Shown here: positions 14,096-21,362 of the stretch, one piece after another
How positions within the stretch are numbered: the stretch's first letter is position 1
Layout: each line of letters starts with the position of its first letter
NCBI GenBank assembly: GCA_030150265.1
Contig: JASLGG010000053.1
Coordinates: 1 to 35,735, forward strand
Direction of reading: 5' to 3'
DNA length: 35,735 nucleotides
Origin: Protaetiibacter sp.
GTDB taxonomy: Bacteria; Actinomycetota; Actinomycetes; Actinomycetales; Microbacteriaceae
Program-made: the position numbers and the translations under genes
The notes under the pieces: model-generated
What the model was told of the DNA's origin: nothing
Databases searched by the model: none
What the model saw: only the letters and a program-made list of their open reading frames with translations

Positions 14096-16069
14096 ATGAC
14101 CCCCCGCCAGCCCCGCTCCCCCGATGCACGCCCCGAGTCGGCCGACACGGCCACCGCGGACGCGACGCCGACGACCCCGGAGACGCCCGCCGCCGCGCAC
14201 CCGGCGCCGCGGCCGCCGCGCGTCGCGGGCCTCGACGGCCTGCGGGCGATCGCGGTGATCGTCGTGGTGCTCTTCCACCTCACCCCCGGCGCGGTCGTCG
14301 GTGGCTACCTCGGGGTCGACATCTTCTTCGTGGTGAGCGGCTTCATCATCACCCGCCTGCTGCTCCTCGAGCGGGTCGGCACGGGCGGCATCCGGCTCGG
14401 CGGGTTCTGGATGCGGCGCGCGCGGCGGCTGCTCCCCGCCCTCGTCGTGCTGCTGCTGGCCTGCAGCACCGCGGCCCTCGCGATCGGCGGCGACGTGCTC
14501 GTGGGGCTCGGGGGGCAGCTCATCGCCTCGCTGACCTTCTCGAGCAACTGGTACTTCATCGTCACCGGCTCCGACTACTTCGCGAGCACGGCGCCCGAGC
14601 TGTTCCGGAACCTGTGGTCGCTCGCGGTGGAGGAGCAGTTCTACCTGCTCTGGCCGCTGTTCCTGCTGCTCGTGCTGCTGCGCCTCGCGCGCGGCGGACG
14701 GATCGCGGTGCTCGCGGTCGCCACCGCGGCATCCGCCCTCGCGATGGCGCTGCTGCTCGACCCCGCCGCGCCGACCTCGGTCTACTACGGCACGGGCACG
14801 CACGCCTTCGGGCTCACCCTCGGCGCGCTGCTCGCGGTCGCCGCGCAGTGGTGGCCGGAGCGCGCGCTCGAGTGGGCGCGCGGAGCCCGGCGTGCGCTGC
14901 TCGTCGCCGGGATCGCGGCGCTCGCGGGACTGCTCGTGCTGTCGGCCGCGATGCCGGGCGACGCCGAGTGGGCCTATCGCGGCGGGCTCCTCGCGGTCGC
15001 GGTGCTGACCGCGGTGCTCATCGCGGCGTTCCTCGTGCCGGGGTCGCCGCTCGCCCGGGTCGTCGACGTCGCGCCGCTGCGCTGGGCGGGTGAGCGCTCC
15101 TACGGCATCTACCTGTGGCACTGGCCCGTCTTCGTGCTGCTCGCGGCGGCGCTGCCCGACTGGGCCGTGGATCCCGTGCTCGCGTGGGCGCTCGGCGGCG
15201 TCGCGGCGGCGATCACGCTCGTCGTCTCGGCGCTGAGCTACCGCTTCGTCGAGACGCCCATCCGGCGGGCGGGCTTCCGCGCCACGATGCGCTCGTGGGC
15301 GGCCGGCTGGCGTCGCTCGGTGCGCGCCGCGACGGCGAGCGGCCTCGCGCTCGTGCTGCTCGCCGCGGGTGTCGCCGGCACCGCGACGGCGGTCGTGCTG
15401 GCTCCGTCGGCGAGCGAGGTCGAGCAGCGCGTGCAGGCGGGCGCGGATGCGATCCAGGAGACCCCGGCCCCGAGCTCGACGCCGCCCTCGGACGACGAGC
15501 CGACACCCGCGCCGACGCCCGGAGGACCGCCGAAGGAGCTGCAGGGCGACCAGATCACGGCGATCGGCGACTCGGTGATGCTCGCGGCGGTCCCCGAGCT
15601 GCAGGCGACCTTCCCGGGCATCCAGATCGACGCGGTCGTGTCGCGGCAGATGTCGGCGGCTCCCGGAATCCTCCAGGCGCTGCGCGATGCGGGCGCCCTC
15701 CGCCCGGTCGTCGTCGTGGCGCTCGGCACCAACGGCTCGATCGGCGAGGCGAGCCTCGGCGAGATCCGCGACATCCTCGGGCCCCAGCGCGAGCTCGTGC
15801 TCGTGACGGCGCAGGCGCCGCGCGGCTGGATCCCGGGCGTCAACGCGCAGCTCTCGGCGTTCGCGTGGCAGTACCGGAACGTGGAGCTCGCCGACTGGTA
15901 CACCGCGATCCAGCCGAACCTGGGCGAGCTCGCGCGCGACCGCATCCACTTCGGCCACTTCGGCGCGACGGTCTTCACCGAGACGATCCAGGAGGCGCTG
16001 CAGCGCCTCGCGACGCTGCCGCCGCTCCGCGACGAGGCCGCGGACGAGTCGCTCCCGCGGCCCGTCTGA
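14096..16069 (+). CDS. OafA/OatA-type membrane acyltransferase with SGNH domain
   Basis: 657 residues, start ATG 14096 after GGAGAG. An acidic Pro/Thr/Ala-rich tail (1-40) is followed by an acyltransferase-3 domain of about ten transmembrane helices. It begins GLDGLRAIAVIVVVLFH with the essential His at 61 and contains FWMRRARRLLPA, WSLAVEEQFYLLWP and WHWPVF. After a Pro/Thr/Ser linker (about 450-482) comes an extracellular SGNH domain: GDS with Ser493, ALGTN, and the DxxH pair D615/H618. Such proteins O-acetylate peptidoglycan or surface polysaccharides; the substrate here is unknown. It is on the plus strand between truA and rplQ, with a terminator after it, and looks like a separate insertion into the housekeeping cluster. 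Confidence 0.9.
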   Translation: MTPRQPRSPDARPESADTATADATPTTPETPAAAHPAPRPPRVAGLDGLRAIAVIVVVLFHLTPGAVVGGYLGVDIFFVVSGFIITRLLLLERVGTGGIRLGGFWMRRARRLLPALVVLLLACSTAALAIGGDVLVGLGGQLIASLTFSSNWYFIVTGSDYFASTAPELFRNLWSLAVEEQFYLLWPLFLLLVLLRLARGGRIAVLAVATAASALAMALLLDPAAPTSVYYGTGTHAFGLTLGALLAVAAQWWPERALEWARGARRALLVAGIAALAGLLVLSAAMPGDAEWAYRGGLLAVAVLTAVLIAAFLVPGSPLARVVDVAPLRWAGERSYGIYLWHWPVFVLLAAALPDWAVDPVLAWALGGVAAAITLVVSALSYRFVETPIRRAGFRATMRSWAAGWRRSVRAATASGLALVLLAAGVAGTATAVVLAPSASEVEQRVQAGADAIQETPAPSSTPPSDDEPTPAPTPGGPPKELQGDQITAIGDSVMLAAVPELQATFPGIQIDAVVSRQMSAAPGILQALRDAGALRPVVVVALGTNGSIGEASLGEIRDILGPQRELVLVTAQAPRGWIPGVNAQLSAFAWQYRNVELADWYTAIQPNLGELARDRIHFGHFGATVFTETIQEALQRLATLPPLRDEAADESLPRPV

Positions 16070-16095
16070 CCGGCTCCTCGCCGGGATGAGACGCG

Positions 16096-16126
16096 AGAGG
16101 CCCCGCTCGGCGTGAGCGGGGCCTCT
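16096..16126. terminator. Bidirectional terminator, acyltransferase / rplQ
   Basis: A perfect 13-bp stem (AGAGGCCCCGCTC at 16096-16108 with its complement at 16114-16126) has a five-base loop. It separates the convergent acyltransferase and rplQ genes. Confidence 0.9.
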
Positions 16127-16145
16127 TGGTGCACGGATGCGGGAG

Positions 16146-16703
16146 TTACTTCTCCTCGGACTCCGCGGCGGCGTCCTCGGCCGGAGCCTCGGCCTCGACC
16201 TCAGCGGCGGCCGTCTCCTCGACGACCTCCTCCGGGGCGGCCTCGGTCTCCTCGACCGGAGCCTCCTCGGCGGCCGGCTTCGCCTCCGCCTTCGGGGCCT
16301 CGGTGCGGGCGGCCGACTTCTTCGACGAGGCCGACTTCTTCGAGACCGGCTCGAGCACGAGCTCGATGACCGCCATGGGCGCGTTGTCGCCCTTGCGGTT
16401 GCCGATCTTCGTGATGCGGGTGTAGCCGCCCTCGCGCTCGGCCACGAGCGGGGCGATCTCGGTGAAGAGCTCGTGCACGACGGACTTGTCGCCGATCACC
16501 GCGAGCACGCGACGACGCGAGTGCAGGTCGCCGCGCTTGGCGAAGGTGATGAGGCGCTCGGCCACGGGGCGCAGGCGCTTGGCCTTCGTCTCGGTGGTCG
16601 TGATGCTCTTGTGGGTGAAGAGGGCCGCGGCGAGGTTCGCGAGCAGCAGGCGCTCGTGCGCCGGACCGCCGCCGAGACGGGGACCCTTGGTGGGCTGGGG
16701 CAT
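16146..16703 (-). CDS. rplQ: 50S ribosomal protein L17
   Basis: 185 residues. L17 lines the peptide exit tunnel region. The core (1-120) has LANLAAALFTHKSITTTETKAKRLRP and TRITKIGNRKGDNAPMAVIEL. From about residue 122 an Ala/Glu-rich acidic tail of over 60 residues follows, longer than the E. coli protein, of a kind often seen in Actinobacteria. It is the last gene of the rpoA-rplQ unit and ends at a strong terminator. Confidence 0.97.
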   Translation of the reverse strand: MPQPTKGPRLGGGPAHERLLLANLAAALFTHKSITTTETKAKRLRPVAERLITFAKRGDLHSRRRVLAVIGDKSVVHELFTEIAPLVAEREGGYTRITKIGNRKGDNAPMAVIELVLEPVSKKSASSKKSAARTEAPKAEAKPAAEEAPVEETEAAPEEVVEETAAAEVEAEAPAEDAAAESEEK

Positions 16704-16745
16704 GATCAGTCGTTCTCCAGAAATCGAATCAGGTCAGGGCGGGAC

Positions 16746-17738
16746 TCAGACGGTCTCGTCGTCGTCGTATCCGCCGTAGAAGTGCGCACCGTCGAAGCCG
16801 GGCACGCTGTCCTTGAGCGAGAGGCCGAGCTCGACGAGCTTGTCCTTGACCTCGTCCACGGACTTCTGACCGAAGTTGCGGATGTTCATGAGCTGCGTCT
16901 CCGAGAGGGCGACGAGCTCGCTGACGGTGTTGATGCCCTCGCGCTTGAGGCAGTTGTAGCTGCGCACCGAGAGGTCGAGGTCCTCGATGGGCATCGAGAG
17001 CTCGCTCGAGAGCACGGCGTCGACCGGGGCGGGCCCGATCTCGATGCCCTCGGCCGCGGTGTTGAGCTCGCGGGCGAGGCCGAAGAGCTCGACGAGGGTG
17101 CGGCCGGCCGAGGCGATCGCGTCGCGCGGCGAGATCGCCGGCTTGGTCTCGACGTCGACCACGAGGCGGTCGAAGTCGGTGCGCTCGCCGGCACGGGTGG
17201 CCTCGACGCGGTAGGTTACCTTGAGCACCGGCGAGTAGATCGAGTCGATCGGGATCTGGCCCGCCTCGCTGAACTCGCTGCGGTTCTGGGTGGCCGAGAC
17301 GTAGCCGCGGCCCCGCTCGATGGTCAGCTCGAGGTCGAACTTGGCCTTGTCGTTGAGCGTCGCGATGACGAGCTCGGGGTTGTGGATCTCCACCCCCGCC
17401 GGCGCCGAGATGTCGGCGGCGGTCACCTGGCCCGCGCCGGTCTTGCGCAGGTAGGCGGTGATGGGCTCGTCGTGCTCGCTCGAGACGACCAGGTTCTTGA
17501 TGTTGAGGACGATCTCGACGACGTCCTCCTTGACACCGGGGATGGTGTCGAACTCGTGCTGGATGCCGTCGAGGCGGATGCTGGTGACGGCCGCGCCCGG
17601 GATGGACGACAGCAGGGTGCGGCGGAGCGAGTTGCCGAGCGTGTAGCCGAAGCCGGGCTCGAGGGGCTCGATGACGAACGCGGAGCGGAACTCCGAGATG
17701 CTCTCCTCGGAGAGCGTGGGACGCTGTGCGATGAGCAC
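16746..17738 (-). CDS. rpoA: RNA polymerase subunit alpha
   Basis: 330 residues from the GTG at 17738, chosen because AAAGGAAA precedes it and it gives the standard start LIAQRPTLSEE; an in-frame ATG 14 codons upstream is unlikely. The N-terminal assembly domain (about 1-230) shows GFGYTLGNSLRRTLLSSIPG. The C-terminal DNA- and activator-binding domain (about 248-310) shows DLDLSVRSYNCLKREGINTV and NIRNFGQKSVDEVKDKL. It follows rpsK after a strong hairpin, and rpsD, which often sits between them, is absent. Confidence 0.98.
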   Translation of the reverse strand: MLIAQRPTLSEESISEFRSAFVIEPLEPGFGYTLGNSLRRTLLSSIPGAAVTSIRLDGIQHEFDTIPGVKEDVVEIVLNIKNLVVSSEHDEPITAYLRKTGAGQVTAADISAPAGVEIHNPELVIATLNDKAKFDLELTIERGRGYVSATQNRSEFSEAGQIPIDSIYSPVLKVTYRVEATRAGERTDFDRLVVDVETKPAISPRDAIASAGRTLVELFGLARELNTAAEGIEIGPAPVDAVLSSELSMPIEDLDLSVRSYNCLKREGINTVSELVALSETQLMNIRNFGQKSVDEVKDKLVELGLSLKDSVPGFDGAHFYGGYDDDETV

Positions 17739-17837
17739 GTGGTTTCCTTTCGGCGAGGGCGTCCGCCATATGACGCCCACGACAGCTGCGGCGGGTGGCT
17801 GGGCCGCCGTTCTTTTGAGTTATGGAAGACGCGGTGC

Positions 17838-17879
17838 GACCGGATGACCGCGCCCCGAGAGGCTCGCGGTCATCCGGTC
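17838..17879 (-). terminator. Hairpin between rpsK and rpoA
   Basis: A perfect 15-bp stem (GACCGGATGACCGCG at 17838-17852 with 17865-17879) encloses a 12-base loop, just after the rpsK stop. It may terminate or attenuate the infA-rpsK transcript, or stabilise its 3' end. A run of T on the plus strand nearby is not on the right strand for a classical terminator here. Confidence 0.6.
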
Positions 17880-17886
17880 CATGCGC

Positions 17887-18285
17887 TCAGACGCGGCGGC
17901 GCTTCGGCGGACGGCATCCGTTGTGCGCCTGGGGCGTCACATCGTTGATGGTGCCGACCTCGAGACCCGCGGCCTGGAGCGAGCGGATCGCGGTCTCACG
18001 GCCCGAGCCCGGACCCTTGACGAAGACGTCGACCTTCTTCATGCCGTGCTCCTGCGCCTGGCGCGCGGCCGACTCGGCGGCGAGCTGCGCGGCGTAGGGG
18101 GTCGACTTGCGCGAGCCCTTGAAGCCCACGCCGCCGGACGAGGCCCAGCTGATGACGGCACCCGAGGGGTCGGTGATCGAGACGATCGTGTTGTTGAACG
18201 TCGACTTGATGTGGGCCTGGCCCACGGCGATGTTCTTCTTCTCCTTGCGACGCGGCTTGCGCGCGGCGGCCTTCGGTGCAGCCAT
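17887..18285 (-). CDS. rpsK: 30S ribosomal protein S11
   Basis: 132 residues, usual length. S11 lies on the platform near the mRNA exit. AHIKSTFNNTIVSITD, GFKGSRKSTPYAAQLAAE and the C-terminus HNGCRPPKRRRV are diagnostic. The rpsM stop overlaps its ATG as TAATG, so the two are coupled. Confidence 0.98.
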   Translation of the reverse strand: MAAPKAAARKPRRKEKKNIAVGQAHIKSTFNNTIVSITDPSGAVISWASSGGVGFKGSRKSTPYAAQLAAESAARQAQEHGMKKVDVFVKGPGSGRETAIRSLQAAGLEVGTINDVTPQAHNGCRPPKRRRV

Positions 18286-18665
18286 TACTTCTTACCTGCC
18301 TTCTTCTTGCCGGCCACGGTGCGCTTCGGGCCCTTGCGAGTGCGTGCGTTGGTCTTGGTGCGCTGACCGCGCACGGGCAGGCCGCGGCGGTGGCGGAGGC
18401 CCTCGTAGGAGCCGATCTCGACCTTGCGGCGGATGTCGGCCTGCACCTCGCGGCGCAGGTCGCCCTCGACCTTGTAGTTGCCCTCGATGAAGTCGCGAAG
18501 GGCGACGAGCTGGTCGTCGGTCAGATCCTTCACGCGGATGTCACCGGAGATCCCGGTGTCCTTGAGGGTCGCGAGGGCGCGGGTGCGGCCCACGCCGTAG
18601 ATGTACGTCAGGGCGACCTCGACGCGCTTCTCGCGCGGGATGTCGACGCCGGCGATACGTGCCAT
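18285..18665 (-). CDS. rpsM: 30S ribosomal protein S13
   Basis: 126 residues, normal length. S13 in the 30S head contacts the large subunit and P-site tRNA. ARIAGVDIPREKRVEVALTY, the helix-hairpin-helix YGVGRTRA and the basic C-terminal tail RGQRTKTNARTRKGP are conserved. AAGGAG precedes the ATG. It is separated from rpmJ by a 141-base leader with an inverted repeat. Confidence 0.98.
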   Translation of the reverse strand: MARIAGVDIPREKRVEVALTYIYGVGRTRALATLKDTGISGDIRVKDLTDDQLVALRDFIEGNYKVEGDLRREVQADIRRKVEIGSYEGLRHRRGLPVRGQRTKTNARTRKGPKRTVAGKKKAGKK

Positions 18666-18687
18666 GGCGGCTTCTCCTTGTGGAGTC

Positions 18688-18730
18688 GTTCGGAGGTGTG
18701 GAGCGGCCGCCGGTGCCCGGGCCTCCGAAC
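18688..18730 (-). promoter_or_regulatory. Inverted repeat in the rpmJ-rpsM intergenic leader
   Basis: GTTCGGAGG (18688-18696) is complementary to CCTCCGAAC (18722-18730), a 9-bp stem with a GC-rich internal loop. A further CCTCCGAA follows near 18742, so two alternative pairings are possible. It lies in the 141-base gap before rpsM and could be an attenuator or a ribosomal protein binding site. Confidence 0.4.
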
Positions 18731-18806
18731 CCGAGGTGTCGCCTCCGAAGAGGTTCTGGCGGTGCTTGTGATCTATTGAGTTGTGAACCCGCGAAGCGGC
18801 AGGGCT

Positions 18807-18923
18807 TTAGCCCTGACGCTGCTTGTGGCGGGGGTTGCTCTTGCAGATGACCATCACGCGGCCGTTGCGGCGGATGACCTTGCAGTGGTCGCAGATGGGC
18901 TTGACGCTCGGGTTGACCTTCAT
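18807..18923 (-). CDS. rpmJ: 50S ribosomal protein L36
   Basis: 38 residues. It begins MKVNPSVKPICDHCKV and ends NPRHKQRQG. The zinc ribbon ligands C11, C14, C27 and H32 are all present, so this is the zinc-binding (C+) form. It follows infA closely, the standard order. A basic short protein of the large subunit. Confidence 0.97.
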   Translation of the reverse strand: MKVNPSVKPICDHCKVIRRNGRVMVICKSNPRHKQRQG

Positions 18924-18985
18924 GTTTCCTTCTCGCTGTCCTCGTACCCGTGCCCCGTGGGGCGCAGGCCGTTACTTCCCGAGTG

Positions 18986-19207
18986 TCACTTGTAGCGGTA
19001 GACGATCCGGCCGCGGGTCAGGTCGTAGGGGCTCAGCTCCACGATCACGCGGTCCTCGGGGAGGATCCGGATGTAGTGCTGTCGCATCTTGCCCGAAATG
19101 TGGGCGAGAACCTTGTGCCCGTTGCTCAGCTCGACGCGGAACATCGCGTTCGGCAGAGCCTCGAGGACAGATCCCTCGATCTCGATGACGCCGTCTTTCT
19201 TGGCCAT
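18986..19207 (-). CDS. infA: Translation initiation factor IF-1
   Basis: 73 residues, normal length. IF-1 is an OB-fold protein that binds the 30S A site during initiation. KKDGVIEIEGSVLEALPNAMFRV and ISGKMRQHYIRILPEDRV are conserved. It is the first gene of infA-rpmJ-rpsM-rpsK and has its own promoter. Its upstream neighbour is the PTS island rather than map. Confidence 0.98.
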   Translation of the reverse strand: MAKKDGVIEIEGSVLEALPNAMFRVELSNGHKVLAHISGKMRQHYIRILPEDRVIVELSPYDLTRGRIVYRYK

Positions 19208-19295
19208 ACCCTCGTAGTCGCTATCGGTGACGCTCGGTCATGCGGGTGATTGATTCGGTGCGGACGGCCTCATAGGCACAAGGCACCAAAGATCC

Positions 19296-19325
19296 ATCCT
19301 AGCCCATCCACCCCGTTCGCGCCAG
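19296..19325 (-). promoter_or_regulatory. infA operon promoter
   Basis: On the minus strand CTGGCG (19325-19320) and TAGGAT (19301-19296) are 18 bases apart. The -10 hexamer is identical to that of glmS. It predicts a leader of roughly 80 bases and separates infA from the PTS genes. Confidence 0.5.
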
Positions 19326-19347
19326 CCGCCCTCCGCATCCGCCGAGG

Positions 19348-19785
19348 TCACTCGTTCACGGCGGAGATGAGGGAGTACAGGGCGGGGGCGTCGGGCGCTG
19401 CCAGCAGCGCCTGCACCTCCTCGTCGTCGGAGAACAGCACCGCGATCCTCCCCAGGATCTCGAGGTGCTCGTTCTCGCGCCCCGCGATGCCGATCACGAA
19501 GCGCACCTCGTCGCCGTCCCACGCGATGGCCGAGGGGTAGCGGATGACGGCGAGCGCCGTCCGCTCGATGAACTCGCGCCCCTCGTTGGTCCCGTGCGGG
19601 ATCGCGAGGTAGTTGCCCATCGAGGTCGACACGGTCGCCTCCCGGGCGAGCATCGAGTCGACGTAGCCGGGCCGCACGGCACCGGCCTCCACGAGGAGGC
19701 GTCCGACGTCGCGGATCGCCTCCTCGCGGCCGGGGGTCCGGTCGGCGAGCACCACGCGCTCCTCGGTCAGGATGTCGTCGCTCAT
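19348..19785 (-). CDS. mtlF: PTS EIIA component, mannitol/fructose type
   Basis: 145 residues. EIIA takes phosphate from HPr and passes it to EIIB. The phospho-His is H64 in GNYLAIPHGT, the classic mannitol EIIA motif. FVIGIAGRENEHLEILGRIA is also typical. The ATG follows AGAGGAG with good spacing. It lies 34 bases after the EIICB gene and is the last gene of the PTS operon. The mannitol assignment is by similarity; no mannitol-1-phosphate dehydrogenase gene is in the window. Confidence 0.88.
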   Translation of the reverse strand: MSDDILTEERVVLADRTPGREEAIRDVGRLLVEAGAVRPGYVDSMLAREATVSTSMGNYLAIPHGTNEGREFIERTALAVIRYPSAIAWDGDEVRFVIGIAGRENEHLEILGRIAVLFSDDEEVQALLAAPDAPALYSLISAVNE

Positions 19786-19819
19786 GGGGTGCTCCTCTCT
19801 CGCCGCCGGACCCGCGGGC

Positions 19820-21334
19820 CTACTCGGCGGCCCCGTCCTGCTGGTTCTTCACGAGCTCCACGACCTCGTCGTAGCGCGGTGAGTTCATGAAGTTGTCGAC
19901 CGAGACGTGGATGGCGTCCGGCACCTTCTGCTTGGCGCGCGGCGTCAGCTCGCTCTGCGTGATGATCAGATCCTCGTCGCCGGTGAGGTTCGCGATGGCG
20001 GCGTTCGTGACATCCGCATCGATCCCGGCCTTCTTGAACTTGTTCCGCAGCACCGAGGCGCCCATCGCGCTCGACCCCATGCCGGCGTCGCACGCGAACA
20101 CGACCTTCTCGATCGTCTTCGTCGCGACGTTCCCCGATGCGACGCTCGCCGCGAGGCCCGAGAGCACCGAGCTCTCCTTGCCCTTGTTGGCGGTGGTCTG
20201 GGCGACGGACGCGGCGAGCCGCGCATCCGCCTCGGCCTCCGCCGCGAGGTCGCGCTTGCGGCTCGCGAGCAGGATGAGCATCGAGATGGCGAAGGTCACC
20301 GCCGCCGCGAGCACCACCGAGAGGATGACGCCGACGTAGCTGTTCTTCTCCGTCTGCGCGAGCACCGCGAAGATGGATCCCGGCGCGGCCGGTGCGACGA
20401 GTCCCGAGTGGAAGATCACGTTCGTGAGCACGCCGCTCGCACCGCCCGCGATGAGCGCGAGCACCAGGATCGGCTTGGCGAGCACGTAGGGGAAGTACAC
20501 CTCGTGGATGCCGCCGAGGAACTGGATGATGAAGGCGCCCGGAGCGGTCGCGCGCGCGGCGCCGACGCCGAACAGGGTGATGGCGAGCAGCAGACCCGCG
20601 CCCGGACCGGGGTTCGCCTCCACGAGGAACAGCAGGCTCTTGCCGGTGGCGAGCGACTGCTCGGTGCCGAGAGGCGTGAACACTCCGTGGTTGATGGCGT
20701 TGTTCAGGAACAGCACCTTCGCCGGCTCGACGATGATCGAGGCGAGCGGGATGAGCCCCGTGTCGATGAGCCAGCCCACCGCGCCGCCGAGCACCTCGCT
20801 GAACCACTTGATCACCGGCGCGAGGCCGAAGAAGGCGCCCAGGGCGAGCAGGAACCCCAGGATCCCCGAGGAGAAGTTGTCGACGAGCATCTCGAAGCCG
20901 GGACGGATCCGCCCCGCCCAGATCTTGTCGACCTGCTTGAGGATCCATGCCGCGAGGGGACCGCAGATCATGGCGCCGAGGAACATGACCGTTCCCTCCG
21001 CGCCGATGATGACGCCCATCGTCACGACGGCTCCGATGACGCCGCCGCGCACGTTGTAGACCATCCGGCCGCCCGTGTAGGCGATGAGCAACGGCAGCAG
21101 GTAGGTGATCATCGGGCCGACGAGACCCGTCCACGTGGTGCCGCCCGCCTCGCCGCCGCCGAGCGGCGCGAAGGGCAGCCAGCCGGTGGGGATGAACAGC
21201 GCGGTGATGATGCCCCAGGCGATGAACGCGGCGATGTTGGGCATCACCATCCCGCTGAGGAAGGTGCCGAATCTCTGCACGGCGACGCGGGCTCCCCCGC
21301 CCCGCGGTGCCGTCGTGGCTGACGTCGTCGTCAT
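19820..21334 (-). CDS. mtlA: PTS EIICB transporter, mannitol type
   Basis: 504 residues from ATG 21334, preceded by AGGAGG; a longer open frame upstream is not used. The EIIC membrane domain (about 15-350) has FGTFLSGMVMPNIAAFIAWG, FLNNAINHGVFTPLG and GIHEVYFPYVLAKP, hallmarks of mannitol permeases that bind and translocate the hexitol. The EIIB domain starts near residue 408 with the phospho-Cys C415 in VVFACDAGMGSSAMGA. No EIIA domain is fused, and the EIIA is the next gene. Together they import and phosphorylate a sugar alcohol, probably mannitol. Confidence 0.92.
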   Translation of the reverse strand: MTTTSATTAPRGGGARVAVQRFGTFLSGMVMPNIAAFIAWGIITALFIPTGWLPFAPLGGGEAGGTTWTGLVGPMITYLLPLLIAYTGGRMVYNVRGGVIGAVVTMGVIIGAEGTVMFLGAMICGPLAAWILKQVDKIWAGRIRPGFEMLVDNFSSGILGFLLALGAFFGLAPVIKWFSEVLGGAVGWLIDTGLIPLASIIVEPAKVLFLNNAINHGVFTPLGTEQSLATGKSLLFLVEANPGPGAGLLLAITLFGVGAARATAPGAFIIQFLGGIHEVYFPYVLAKPILVLALIAGGASGVLTNVIFHSGLVAPAAPGSIFAVLAQTEKNSYVGVILSVVLAAAVTFAISMLILLASRKRDLAAEAEADARLAASVAQTTANKGKESSVLSGLAASVASGNVATKTIEKVVFACDAGMGSSAMGASVLRNKFKKAGIDADVTNAAIANLTGDEDLIITQSELTPRAKQKVPDAIHVSVDNFMNSPRYDEVVELVKNQQDGAAE

Positions 21335-21362
21335 GGTGTTGCCTCCTGGCTCGGATGCCGGG

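Noticed and set aside
16746..17886. Loss of rpsD as a true gene loss
   Set aside because: rpsD is essential and is found away from this cluster in several bacteria. The window cannot show whether it is elsewhere.
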